Of a stretch of 21,001 nucleotides of DNA, positions 1 through 7,087 are shown piece after piece. The position numbers and the translations under genes were made by a program. Each line of letters opens with the position of its first letter. The first letter of the stretch is position 1. This DNA comes from an uncultured Bacilli bacterium. Its GTDB lineage: Bacteria > Bacillota_I > Bacilli_A > RF39 > UBA660. The stretch lies in assembly GCA_947630515.1 (NCBI GenBank), contig CANRHY010000002.1:1-21001 (forward strand). The letters are read 5' to 3'. Below the pieces are notes generated by a model. The model was not told the origin of the DNA. It saw only the letters and a list, made by a program, of their open reading frames with translations, and ran no database searches.

Positions 1-6
1 TTTGGT

Positions 7-606
7 ATGAAGCAAAAATTAGTTCAAATAAGCAACACCTGTGGCGTAGTTTCAGATGAAATTGGAAATATTAGTTTTATTGAAAAAGAAAGTGATTCCT
101 ATAATTTTGAAGAAATACTATTAAAAGAAAATAATTTAGAAGAATTGGAATCAAAGTTAGAAGATTGTAAAAATGAATTATCTCTTAATAAACATAATAT
201 TATAGGAGGTAATGTTGCAAGTATCATGCTAATAGCAACGGAGATTGCTTTATTTGTATTTTTACATTCGGTAGTACCTTTGGGGACTTTAATTGCAGTT
301 GCGACTAGTTCTTATATTCCTTTAAAAGGGATGATTTTGCTAATGTATGGAACTAGAATAGGAAGTCATATTAAAAAAAATAAATTAATTGCGGATATTG
401 AAAAGTTAGAATCAGAACTACCAAAATTAGAAAAAGAATTAATAGAAATCAAAGAAAAAAGTAAGTATAAAGTTAGAATTTCAACTGTTAACGAAATTAA
501 GACTTCTGATAATAAAATATATCCTGAAAATTTATTATCAATGGATAGTTATATTTCTGAAAAACATGATATGGTTAAAGTATTAAGTTTAACGAAAAAT
601 AGATAA
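7..606 (+). CDS. Two-pass membrane protein with flanking coiled coils, unknown function
   Basis: I do not recognise this 199-residue protein. Residues about 35-60 are rich in E, K and L and look like a coiled coil. Residues about 65-120 hold two hydrophobic segments joined by a short loop, and a second K/E-rich coiled coil follows at about 123-152. A polar tail completes it. There is no signal peptide, so both soluble parts probably face the cytoplasm. The reading frame is open to the window edge (two codons before the ATG), and no ribosome binding site can be seen, so the true start may lie upstream. The next gene follows after 31 bases and looks unrelated. Confidence 0.6.
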   Translation: MKQKLVQISNTCGVVSDEIGNISFIEKESDSYNFEEILLKENNLEELESKLEDCKNELSLNKHNIIGGNVASIMLIATEIALFVFLHSVVPLGTLIAVATSSYIPLKGMILLMYGTRIGSHIKKNKLIADIEKLESELPKLEKELIEIKEKSKYKVRISTVNEIKTSDNKIYPENLLSMDSYISEKHDMVKVLSLTKNR

Positions 607-637
607 TTAATAAATCTTAAAAAAAATCTAATTAAAA

Positions 638-979
638 TTGAAAGTAAAATTTGAACATAAACTAACAAAGCAAGAAATAACTAATAATGCTCAAAGGTGG
701 GAGAAATTACTTAATAAAAATTCTGATTTAAGAATAATAAAGGATGGGTGTATAGAGTCAGTTACAATAGACTATTATGATAGTTTTATTCTTGATACAT
801 TAAGGAAAATGGGTAAGAGTAAGATATCACAATTAGTAGGTAAACTCATGGGATATATTAATTTACAGGATACAATGTATGTTTATTTAATTAATAGATT
901 GATAGAAAGTGGCAAAATAAAAATCACATTGGATAACATTATTAGATACTTTGAAAATTTTGTAGAGATAGTTGTCTAA
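638..979 (+). pseudogene. DUF3658-like C-terminal remnant of a DUF1835-type protein
   Basis: The 113 residues fit the C-terminal part of the DUF1835/DUF3658 family as I know it. A linker region (WEKLLNKNSDLRI, with DGCIESV) is followed by YYDSFIL, a helix resembling the KxxxxIG segment, then DTMYVYLINRLIESGKI, which matches the family's closing D..I..R..LI..G pattern. The N-terminal DUF1835 domain (about 120 residues) is missing. A TAA at 629-631 closes the frame just upstream, the only early start is a TTG at 638, and there is no Shine-Dalgarno sequence. I therefore read it as a truncated remnant. A short standalone protein is possible. The family's function is unknown. Confidence 0.5.
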
Positions 980-1004
980 ATGCTTCTATTATCCAAAGTA
1001 ATTA

Positions 1005-1033
1005 TTGTAAAAGAAAAAGAAATAAGTTATAAT
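1005..1033 (+). promoter_or_regulatory. Sigma-A-type promoter for the Nudix-HIT pair
   Basis: TTGTAA (1005-1010), a 17-base spacer and a perfect TATAAT (1028-1033) lie 29 bases before the Nudix start codon. Confidence 0.65.
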
Positions 1034-1061
1034 AATTTTTATATAAAGGAGATTAAAGTAT

Positions 1062-1559
1062 ATGAAACCTATAAGAAAAGCTGTTAGGACATTTTTAATA
1101 GATAATAAAAAAGTTGTTGCAATAAAATATACTACAAAGAACAATTATGGATATTATGATATACCTGGAGGAAAAATTGAAAAAAATGAAACTTCTTTAG
1201 ATGCTTCTATCAGAGAATTTGAAGAAGAAACAACTATGAAAATTAGTAATCCAAAATATTCTGGTAATTTAATTATTGAATATCCTAATAAAATATTTGA
1301 CTTAGACATTTATCTTGTAACTGAATACTCAGGAAAACCAATAGAAACAAAAGAAAATATGGCTTTTTGGATAGATATTGAAGATTTATTAAGAAAAGAT
1401 AAATTATTTTCAACTATATATTTATTAGATGAAAGTCATAGATATTATTTATTTAATTTATTAAATTTTAAATGGCATTTTATATCAAATACAAGTCATG
1501 AAAAAGTAGAGGAAGTAAATGATACTTTTCAATCTAAATCTTTGAAGTTGCGTAAATGA
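1062..1559 (+). CDS. Nudix hydrolase with a variant Nudix box
   Basis: Nudix enzymes hydrolyse nucleoside diphosphates linked to another group, using Mg2+ held by the Nudix helix. The box spans residues 37-59: G37, five residues, E43, seven residues, R51-E52-F53, E55-E56, then T58-M59. The usual glycine near the end is T58. The metal-binding glutamates are present. The segment YYDIPGGKIEKNE resembles the entry to the helix in MutT/YtkD-like proteins. At 165 residues the length is normal. An AAGGAG site precedes the ATG and the promoter at 1005-1033 is just upstream. The HIT gene follows after 10 bases, so the two are probably co-transcribed as a nucleotide-metabolism pair. The substrate cannot be told from sequence. 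Confidence 0.85.
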   Translation: MKPIRKAVRTFLIDNKKVVAIKYTTKNNYGYYDIPGGKIEKNETSLDASIREFEEETTMKISNPKYSGNLIIEYPNKIFDLDIYLVTEYSGKPIETKENMAFWIDIEDLLRKDKLFSTIYLLDESHRYYLFNLLNFKWHFISNTSHEKVEEVNDTFQSKSLKLRK

Positions 1560-1569
1560 GGAGGTAAAA

Positions 1570-1947
1570 ATGAAAGAGTGTTTATTTTGTAGTTGGAAAG
1601 ATGAAAAAGAAAAAATAATATTAGAAAATGAATATGCATTTGCTAGATTTGATGAGTTTCCTGTTAATAAAGGTCATGTTCTTTTTATGACTAAGAGGCA
1701 TGTTAAAGATTTTTTTGGAACTACACTAGAAGAAAAAAATGCTATATTTGAATTAATTGAAAAAGCTAAAGTTATGATTGATGAGAAATATAAGCCAGAT
1801 GGCTATAATATAGGTATGAATTGTGCAGAAGCAGCTGGACAAAGTGTTATGCATGTTCATGTTCATTTAATTCCAAGGTATAAAGGAGATGTCGCTAATC
1901 CTAGAGGAGGAGTAAGGGGTGTAGTACCTAAGAATCAAAATTATTAA
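1570..1947 (+). CDS. HIT family nucleotide-binding hydrolase
   Basis: This 125-residue protein carries the histidine triad at residues 95-99 (HVHVH, followed by LIPR). The middle histidine of this motif forms the nucleotidyl-enzyme intermediate in the family. The Hint-type structural zinc site also appears complete: C4, C7, H44 and H95. HIT proteins hydrolyse or transfer nucleoside monophosphates from phosphoramidates or dinucleotides such as Ap4A. A strong GGAGG precedes the ATG. It sits directly behind the Nudix gene and ahead of a strong hairpin, so it closes a two-gene operon. Hint-like is the best call; the physiological substrate is unknown. Confidence 0.9.
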   Translation: MKECLFCSWKDEKEKIILENEYAFARFDEFPVNKGHVLFMTKRHVKDFFGTTLEEKNAIFELIEKAKVMIDEKYKPDGYNIGMNCAEAAGQSVMHVHVHLIPRYKGDVANPRGGVRGVVPKNQNY

Positions 1948-1968
1948 AAGATAGTTTTATTTATTATA

Positions 1969-2012
1969 AAATCTCTTTAGAAATTTGTCTAAAGAGATTT
2001 GTTGTTATTTTA
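1969..2012 (+). terminator. Intrinsic terminator after the HIT gene
   Basis: A perfect 12-bp stem (AAATCTCTTTAG at 1969-1980 with CTAAAGAGATTT at 1989-2000) with an 8-base loop is followed by a T-rich run. The minus-strand gene ending at 2014 converges on it, so it may act in both directions. Confidence 0.8.
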
Positions 2013-2013
2013 T

Positions 2014-2481
2014 TTATCTTTTTATTAATCCACCATGGCATTTTAGTTCATAAACTTTGTTATTATTTTTGTATATTGTTTCTATTCCTTCAAAATGATT
2101 TAAATTACCATTAACTAAAAATGTATATTTATATTCTCCATTTATAAATTCTTTAGGGCCTCGAACGGGGATAGTATTTTGGTCTATTCCTACTTGCATT
2201 AATGCTGGCCTTAAAGCTTTGTCTATTGCTTCTTCACTCAGGTTTTCATCTAGAGTAATTCCATAATAATTCATTCCCCACACTGGAGTATCACTAGGAG
2301 AGTATACTATTTCTTCTCCCATAAAATTAGTCCCACCAAAATATGTATCATGATATACCATATTATTTCTACTATATTCGTAATCATGTGATGATACTCT
2401 AGTTGACTCTTGTTTTTTTACGTTTTCATTTGCATAAGTTTGTTTTTTAGCTTCAATTAAAAATTCTTTTAAATAATCCAT
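2014..2481 (-). CDS. DUF5680-like protein
   Basis: The sequence matches my recollection of DUF5680. An N-terminal helix (FLIEAKKQTYA) is followed by SSHDYEY, DTYFGGTNFMGEE, VWGMNYYG, RGP, YKYTFLVNG and a closing KVYELKCHGG. This domain occurs alone or behind XRE helix-turn-helix domains in Bacillota, and its function is unknown. I place the start at the ATG at 2481 (155 residues). A TTG three codons upstream lies only a base or so from the AAAAGGAGA site, too close to be used, whereas the ATG has about 10 bases of spacing. It has its own minus-strand promoter, divergent from the next gene. Confidence 0.65.
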   Translation of the reverse strand: MDYLKEFLIEAKKQTYANENVKKQESTRVSSHDYEYSRNNMVYHDTYFGGTNFMGEEIVYSPSDTPVWGMNYYGITLDENLSEEAIDKALRPALMQVGIDQNTIPVRGPKEFINGEYKYTFLVNGNLNHFEGIETIYKNNNKVYELKCHGGLIKR

Positions 2482-2505
2482 AAAAATCAATCTCCTTTTA
2501 TAAAG

Positions 2506-2514
2506 ATTATATCA
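2506..2514 (-). promoter_or_regulatory. Extended -10 promoter for the DUF5680-like gene
   Basis: On the minus strand TGA precedes TATAAT (2506-2511), an extended -10 element. No good -35 hexamer is seen. The ribosome binding site follows at about 2492-2498. Confidence 0.5.
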
Positions 2515-2542
2515 AAGTTTTAGATATTTTAATATTATAATT

Positions 2543-2571
2543 TTTACAAATATAAATTTTAGTGGTATACT
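2543..2571 (+). promoter_or_regulatory. Promoter of the small acidic protein gene
   Basis: TTTACA (2543-2548), a 17-base spacer and TATACT (2566-2571), with an extended -10 TGG at 2563-2565. It lies back to back with the minus-strand promoter at 2506-2514. Confidence 0.6.
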
Positions 2572-2593
2572 ATTTTATGAAAGAGAGGTACTT

Positions 2594-2902
2594 ATGGCAA
2601 GAAAAGAAGATTTACAACCTGCGATTGATAATTTCTTTAATAGTCAAGAAGCTAATACTATAGGAAATGCTAATAAAGAAACATATTTAGATAATCTTGG
2701 GTTAGGTAGTAGTAATCAAGCTGATTCTTTAGAAAATGATAATATTGATTATGGAACAGAACATTATTGGGAAAGAAAAACACAAAAATTACATGATAAG
2801 TATTTAGGACAAGGACATGAAGAAGATGAGGCTTGGCAACTTGCTTATGCTGAAGTGGATCGTTTGAGAGATAATGAAAAGTATGATGGTTTAGGTCGTT
2901 AA
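2594..2902 (+). CDS. Small acidic hypothetical protein
   Basis: I do not recognise this 102-residue protein. It is soluble and acidic, with no membrane segment, signal peptide or cysteine. The middle (residues about 35-52) is rich in S, N and D and looks disordered. The C-terminal half (WERKTQKLHDKYLGQGHEEDEAWQLAYAEVDRLR) is predicted to be helical. It is a monocistronic unit: its own promoter is upstream, a GAGAGG ribosome binding site precedes the ATG, and a strong terminator follows the stop. That tight packaging argues that it is a real gene. Confidence 0.6.
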   Translation: MARKEDLQPAIDNFFNSQEANTIGNANKETYLDNLGLGSSNQADSLENDNIDYGTEHYWERKTQKLHDKYLGQGHEEDEAWQLAYAEVDRLRDNEKYDGLGR

Positions 2903-2905
2903 GTA

Positions 2906-2938
2906 AAAACTCTTTAGGGTTTCCTAGAGAGTTTTATT
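2906..2938 (+). terminator. Intrinsic terminator
   Basis: A 13-bp stem with one G-U pair (AAAACTCTTTAGG at 2906-2918 with CCTAGAGAGTTTT at 2923-2935) and a 4-base loop. It shares the CTCTTTA...TA(A/G)AGAG core with the hairpins at 1969 and 3763. Confidence 0.8.
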
Positions 2939-2941
2939 AGG

Positions 2942-2970
2942 TTGTATAAAAAAGAAAAATAAGTTATAAT
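2942..2970 (+). promoter_or_regulatory. Sigma-A-type promoter
   Basis: TTGTAT (2942-2947), a 17-base spacer and TATAAT (2965-2970). The AAGTTATAAT context is identical to that of the promoter at 1005-1033. Confidence 0.65.
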
Positions 2971-3009
2971 GGTGTTAGAATTAATTTATAGTTATTATGA
3001 GGAGGGTAT

Positions 3010-3774
3010 ATGTTACCTAAAGTTGTTTTTGAGAAGTTAGATATTGATGAAAATCTTGATAATTTGGTTTGGTATGCAAGGCCTGAAAATAGTGCAAATA
3101 GTCCACTTAATTTTTATGAATTTACATTAGAACTTTTTCCTGAGTTAAAGGGTAAAATAAAAGAGGGTATGACATACCAAGAGATTTATCTAGTATTAGA
3201 TAAAGAGGTAAGGCCTATTTTAGAGAATTTTTATAATAATAATGAAGATATAGAAAGATATGCTAGTATTTGGGAAGAAGTAAATGATAGTGTTATGCTT
3301 GCTTTAGAGAAAAGATTAGATATAAAGTGGCCTAAGGATATAAAGATTATATGTAGAGTTGGGTTACTTCCAGTGTGTCCTAGAGATATAGAAAATACTA
3401 CTTTTGTTTTAAATTATGGAGTAGATAGAGATAAGTTAATAGCTATAAGTATACATGAGATATGTCATTTTATTTATTTTGAAAAATGGAAAGAAATTAA
3501 TCCTAATTATACAAGCGAAGAGTTTGATAACCCTCATATTGCATGGTATTTGAGTGAAGCAATGATAGATCCATTAATTAATAATGAGGAATTTAAAAAG
3601 TATACTAAGGAAGAAATGTCATCATATTCAGTTTTTTATGAAACATATATAGAAGGTAAGTCTATAATAGAAATATTAAGAGAGTATGTAAATAATTATA
3701 GTATAGATGAGGCAATAAAAAAGGGATATGAATTATTTAAAAAATATGAAAGTGTTATTAAAAAAACTCTTTAA
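3010..3774 (+). CDS. Predicted zincin-like (HExxH) protein, unknown family
   Basis: This 254-residue soluble protein carries HEICH near residue 149, the HExxH zinc-binding signature of metallopeptidases. It sits in a hydrophobic helix (LIAISIHEICHFIYF). About 30 residues later WYLSEAMID offers a glutamate that could be the third ligand, as in gluzincins. There is no signal peptide or membrane segment, so it probably acts in the cytoplasm. The N-terminal 110 residues are helical and unfamiliar. A GAGGAGG site precedes the ATG, and the gene is alone between its own promoter and a bidirectional terminator. Peptidase activity is an inference from the motif only. Confidence 0.65.
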   Translation: MLPKVVFEKLDIDENLDNLVWYARPENSANSPLNFYEFTLELFPELKGKIKEGMTYQEIYLVLDKEVRPILENFYNNNEDIERYASIWEEVNDSVMLALEKRLDIKWPKDIKIICRVGLLPVCPRDIENTTFVLNYGVDRDKLIAISIHEICHFIYFEKWKEINPNYTSEEFDNPHIAWYLSEAMIDPLINNEEFKKYTKEEMSSYSVFYETYIEGKSIIEILREYVNNYSIDEAIKKGYELFKKYESVIKKTL

Positions 3775-3792
3775 GTTTTTCTAAAGAGTTTT
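3763..3792. terminator. Bidirectional terminator overlapping two convergent genes
   Basis: An 11-bp stem (AAAACTCTTTA at 3763-3773 with TAAAGAGTTTT at 3782-3792) includes the stop codons of both the HExxH gene (plus) and the cardiolipin synthase gene (minus). The plus strand has TTTT within the stem and a short A/T tail. The minus strand has a run of seven Ts, so it should be stronger for the minus gene. Confidence 0.75.
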
Positions 3793-5293
3793 ATAATAGT
3801 GGGGCAAATAGTCTTAGTACTGCTTGCCAGATTGATTTTAATGGACCTGTTTTTACATCTTTGTCTGTAAGTAATTTTGAGTCTTTAAATGTTTCTTTAA
3901 AATCATTGTATATGTCTTTTATTGCATCTACGTTTTCCATATATATTCCGTTTTCAAAGTGTAGATATAAACTTCTATAATCCATATTTATTGTTCCTAC
4001 AACAGATCTTATATCATCAGATAAAAATACTTTTGAGTGTACAAATCCTTTTTCATATTTATATATTTTAACACCACTATCATGAAGTACTTTAAAGAAA
4101 GATGAGGTTTCTGTGTATACAAGTTTTTTATCAGGAATACCTGGTACTATTATTCTTACATCTATTCCTCTTTTTGCAGCCCTACAAAGGGTATTTACCA
4201 TATCTGTATCTATTATTAAGTAAGGGGTCATTATGTATACATAGTTTTTAGCGCTGTTAATCATATTTATATATACGTCTTCTCCAATTAAGTCTTTGTG
4301 AAGAGGAGAGACTCCGTAAGGAATAACATATCCATTATTTTTTGTTTCTTTAAATTCATATTTAAATTTAGATATGTCTTTGTCTTCTAATGTATTTGCG
4401 TTCCATAAGCTTAAGAACATTACAGTTAAGTTCCATATTGCATCTCCTACAATTTTTATTCCATTATCTTTCCATACACCAAGAGTACTATTTATGTTTA
4501 TGTATTCATCACTTATATTAACTCCTCCAGAAAAGGCAACTTTACCATCTATTATAGTCATTTTTCTGTGGTCACGATTATTCATAAATATTCCTTTAAA
4601 TGGACTTACTTTGTTAAATGGAATACATTTTATGTTATATTTTTCTAATTCTTTATAGAAGTTAGTAGAAAGCATGGCAATACTTCCCATGTCATCATAC
4701 ATTATTCTTATGTCTACACCTTCTTTTGCTTTTGTTTTTAATAGTTCAAATATACCATTCCACATTATACCTTCATTTATTATGAAGTATTCCATAAATA
4801 TAAATTTTTCTGCTTTTTTAAGTTCTTTTAAAAGTTCAGTATAGAATAATTCTCCAAATTTATAGTAAGTTATATCATTATTTGTACTTACAAAGTGATT
4901 GGTTCTGTTAAGTAGGTATTTTATGTTATCTAAGTTTTTATCTTCTATTTCTTTTTGTATTTTTTCATCTTGTTTTAGAAGAGTACTGTATTCTTTTTCA
5001 TGTTTAACTATACTTTTTTGTAATTTGTTTTTAGAGTAGTTTTTACCTAGAGTTATTAGAAGTATTGTTCCAAATATTGGGAATATAAGTATTAAGATAA
5101 TCCATGGTAAGTCACTAGAAAGTCTTGTGCTTTCTTTTAGTATCCAAAGTACTATAAGTACGCTTATTATACTATATAGTATTGTAATTAATCCTAGGTA
5201 TTTATAGAAAAATAACCTTATTAATATAGAAAAACCAAATTGTAATATAACTCCTATTAAAACTATTAAAATTCTTTTAATTGCATTTATCAT
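3791..5293 (-). CDS. cls: Cardiolipin synthase (PLD family)
   Basis: This enzyme joins two phosphatidylglycerol molecules into cardiolipin plus glycerol at the cytoplasmic membrane. The 500 residues have the standard bacterial layout: two N-terminal membrane segments (about 8-27 and 35-85, the PLDc_N region) and a linker. Two phospholipase D motifs follow, HRKMTIID near residue 240 (followed by FSGGVNISDEY) and HSKVFLSD near residue 417 (followed by GTINMDYRS and FENG). Both HxKx4D triads are intact and the length is normal. AAGGAG stands seven bases before the ATG. It lies 38 bases behind the ligase gene and has its own promoter at 5315-5342, so it may be transcribed both alone and with the NHEJ genes. 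Confidence 0.95.
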   Translation of the reverse strand: MINAIKRILIVLIGVILQFGFSILIRLFFYKYLGLITILYSIISVLIVLWILKESTRLSSDLPWIILILIFPIFGTILLITLGKNYSKNKLQKSIVKHEKEYSTLLKQDEKIQKEIEDKNLDNIKYLLNRTNHFVSTNNDITYYKFGELFYTELLKELKKAEKFIFMEYFIINEGIMWNGIFELLKTKAKEGVDIRIMYDDMGSIAMLSTNFYKELEKYNIKCIPFNKVSPFKGIFMNNRDHRKMTIIDGKVAFSGGVNISDEYININSTLGVWKDNGIKIVGDAIWNLTVMFLSLWNANTLEDKDISKFKYEFKETKNNGYVIPYGVSPLHKDLIGEDVYINMINSAKNYVYIMTPYLIIDTDMVNTLCRAAKRGIDVRIIVPGIPDKKLVYTETSSFFKVLHDSGVKIYKYEKGFVHSKVFLSDDIRSVVGTINMDYRSLYLHFENGIYMENVDAIKDIYNDFKETFKDSKLLTDKDVKTGPLKSIWQAVLRLFAPLL

Positions 5294-5314
5294 AATAAAA
5301 CTCCTTATGATTTT

Positions 5315-5342
5315 ATTATAACAAGTTTTATTTATTTTTCAA
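5315..5342 (-). promoter_or_regulatory. Promoter for the cardiolipin synthase gene
   Basis: On the minus strand TTGAAA (5337-5342), a 16-base spacer and TATAAT (5315-5320). The -35 element lies inside the last codons of the ligase gene. Confidence 0.6.
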
Positions 5343-6219
5343 TTACTTTTATAAATGTTGCTTCTCTTAAGTGATTGTTTTTAGTTCTTTCTAAGTATTT
5401 TACTTTACATTTTATAGTGGGACTAATATATATTACATTACTTTCTTCGTTATTTATAAATTTAGATTTAGTTTTTTTCATTTTAGTTAAAGTTATATAT
5501 AATTTATTTTTTTTAGATATATTTAGTTTTCCTATAAAGTGAAGTTTATTATTTATGTATTCTCCTAAGTATATTGTAAATGTGTAATTATTTGTAATAG
5601 AGTATCCACCTATTATAAATGTTTCTTCTTTTAGGTTTTTAATTTTTATCCAGTTATCAGTTCTTTTGTTTATTTCATAAGTACTGTTTTTCTTTTTTGC
5701 TACTATTCCTTCTAGAGATAGGGACTTTACTTTTTTAAATAATTCTATACCAGAGGGGAAGTATTTGCTTTTTATAAAATATTCTGTATCTTTAAAAGCG
5801 TTAAGTATTTCTTTTCTTTTTATAAGTGGGGTATTTGTTAAATCTTTATTTAGGTATAATATATCAAAACATACAAATACAGTAGGGTTATTTATAGAAC
5901 TTAGTTTTATTTTATCTTTGTTTTTTAGTCTTAATCTTTCTTGTACTTTAGAAAAATCGGGTTTATTTTTTTCATATATAACTATTTCTCCATCAAAGAT
6001 TGTGTTTTCTTTTACTAATGTTTTTATGCTTTCTAGTTCTATAAATTTATGAGTTATATCAATATTGTTTCTTGTTTTTATTATTACTTTTTTAGGTGTT
6101 GCATAAATAAGAGCACGAATGCCATCATATTTTAGTTCATATATGTAGTCAGTGCTATTAAATGGTTTATTTTTTTCACTTAGTAACATAGGTGTAAAAT
6201 TTTTATTCCATAGATTCAT
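5332..6219 (-). CDS. ligD: ATP-dependent DNA ligase, LigD ligase-domain type
   Basis: The enzyme seals DNA nicks and ends using ATP through a lysine-AMP intermediate. The motifs run in order: motif I ELKYDGIR with the adenylated K30 (KYDG); FDGEIVIY (motif III); FVCFDILYLN (IIIa); LEGIVAKKK (IV); and WIKIKN (V). An OB-fold region with FIIGGY, LGEY and a final LREATF occupies the rest. Only the ligase module is present. The polymerase/primase and 3'-phosphoesterase domains found in large LigD enzymes are absent. The ATG overlaps the Ku stop codon (ATGA at 6216-6219), so translation is coupled and a clear ribosome binding site is not needed. With Ku it forms a minimal NHEJ pair. Confidence 0.92.
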   Translation of the reverse strand: MNLWNKNFTPMLLSEKNKPFNSTDYIYELKYDGIRALIYATPKKVIIKTRNNIDITHKFIELESIKTLVKENTIFDGEIVIYEKNKPDFSKVQERLRLKNKDKIKLSSINNPTVFVCFDILYLNKDLTNTPLIKRKEILNAFKDTEYFIKSKYFPSGIELFKKVKSLSLEGIVAKKKNSTYEINKRTDNWIKIKNLKEETFIIGGYSITNNYTFTIYLGEYINNKLHFIGKLNISKKNKLYITLTKMKKTKSKFINNEESNVIYISPTIKCKVKYLERTKNNHLREATFIKVIEK

Positions 6220-6965
6220 TTTTTCTTGTTTAAGCTTTTTTCTAATGCAGTAAGTAAGTCACTAACGTTATTTTTTGTTTTTCTTTTTACACCTTTTATA
6301 GTTTTACCATTTATCTTTTCATTAATCGCGTGTTTTATGTTGTTTTGGTATTCATCTTTATATTTAAGGGGTTCGAATTTAGAAGTACTTTCGTTTATTA
6401 ATTTAACTGCTAGGTCTAGTTCTTTTTCATTTATTTCATAGTTTTGTTTTACATAATCAATATTTACTTCTTCTTCAAAGTAAAGAGTACTCATTATTAA
6501 GTTATAGTTATCAAACCTTATAATAGCATAGTAAAATTTAGAGCCTATTACAGTTTTAGCTAAGGCTACTTTTTTTGTTTTTTTAATAGCTTCACAAAAT
6601 AAATTAAATGCTTTTTTAGATTTATCTATATTAAGTATGTAGCTTTTTTCAAAATATATTGGATCTATTTCACTTATGTTTATAAATGATATTATTTCTA
6701 TTTCTCCATCGTTTTCAGGTTTTAGTTTACTAAGTTCATTTTTGTCTAGTGTTATGTAGTTATCTTTTTCGTATTCATATCCTTTTATTATATCAGATTC
6801 TTTTACTTCTTTTTTACAGTGAGGGCAGTATTTTATGTATCTTATTCTACTTAAACATTTTTTGTGAAGCATATTAAAAGATGTGTCATTGTTTTTTATT
6901 ACAGAATTTAAAATGACAGGAATACTTACTAATCCAAATGATATGTTACTATGGTAGTTGGGCAT
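6216..6965 (-). CDS. ku: DNA end-binding protein Ku
   Basis: Bacterial Ku binds double-strand breaks as a homodimeric ring and recruits the NHEJ ligase. The N-terminus shows the family opening SNISFGLVSIPV. It is followed by the LHKKC...IRYIKYCPHCKKEV...I.KGYEYEKD segment and the ring core (FEKSYIL, ALAKTVI, the ST-LYFEEEV region). The C-terminal tail (KTIKGVKRKTKN) is basic, as is usual for ligase and DNA contact. I prefer the ATG at 6965 (249 residues) because GGTGA stands five bases upstream. The ATG at 6977 (253 residues) lacks such a site. It is the first gene of a minus-strand operon and overlaps the ligase gene by four bases. Confidence 0.92.
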   Translation of the reverse strand: MPNYHSNISFGLVSIPVILNSVIKNNDTSFNMLHKKCLSRIRYIKYCPHCKKEVKESDIIKGYEYEKDNYITLDKNELSKLKPENDGEIEIISFINISEIDPIYFEKSYILNIDKSKKAFNLFCEAIKKTKKVALAKTVIGSKFYYAIIRFDNYNLIMSTLYFEEEVNIDYVKQNYEINEKELDLAVKLINESTSKFEPLKYKDEYQNNIKHAINEKINGKTIKGVKRKTKNNVSDLLTALEKSLNKKK

Positions 6966-6985
6966 ATTATTCACCATTAATAGGG

Positions 6986-7022
6986 TTTACAGAAATTTAA
7001 GTAATATGTAAAAAAGTGTAAA
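6986..7022 (-). promoter_or_regulatory. Possible ku promoter with TGTAAA repeats
   Basis: On the minus strand TTTACA (7017-7022), a 17-base spacer and TAAATT (6994-6999) could be the promoter. TGTAAA occurs at 7007-7012 and 7017-7022 (10-base period), with an inverted copy TTTACA at 6986-6991. These may be a regulator site or chance in AT-rich DNA. Confidence 0.35.
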
Positions 7023-7037
7023 TATTTTAACTATTTG

Positions 7038-7066
7038 TTGACTATTAAACATTAATATAATATATT
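7038..7066 (+). promoter_or_regulatory. Promoter of the 7088-8079 gene pair
   Basis: TTGACT (7038-7043), a 17-base spacer and TATATT (7061-7066). An overlapping TATAAT at 7056-7061 would have only a 12-base spacer. Confidence 0.55.
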
Positions 7067-7087
7067 TATCATAGAGGGTAGATAGAT

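Noticed and set aside
2482..2490. TTG start for the DUF5680-like gene
   Set aside because: It lies only a base or so from the Shine-Dalgarno sequence; the ATG at 2481 has proper spacing.
4374..6441. Short plus-strand open frames inside cls, ligase and ku
   Set aside because: They are shadows of three clearly identified genes and have no expression signals.
6990..7022. Sporulation sigma-G promoter for ku
   Set aside because: CATATTA fits the -10 consensus, but nothing at the proper distance fits the -35 GHATR consensus.
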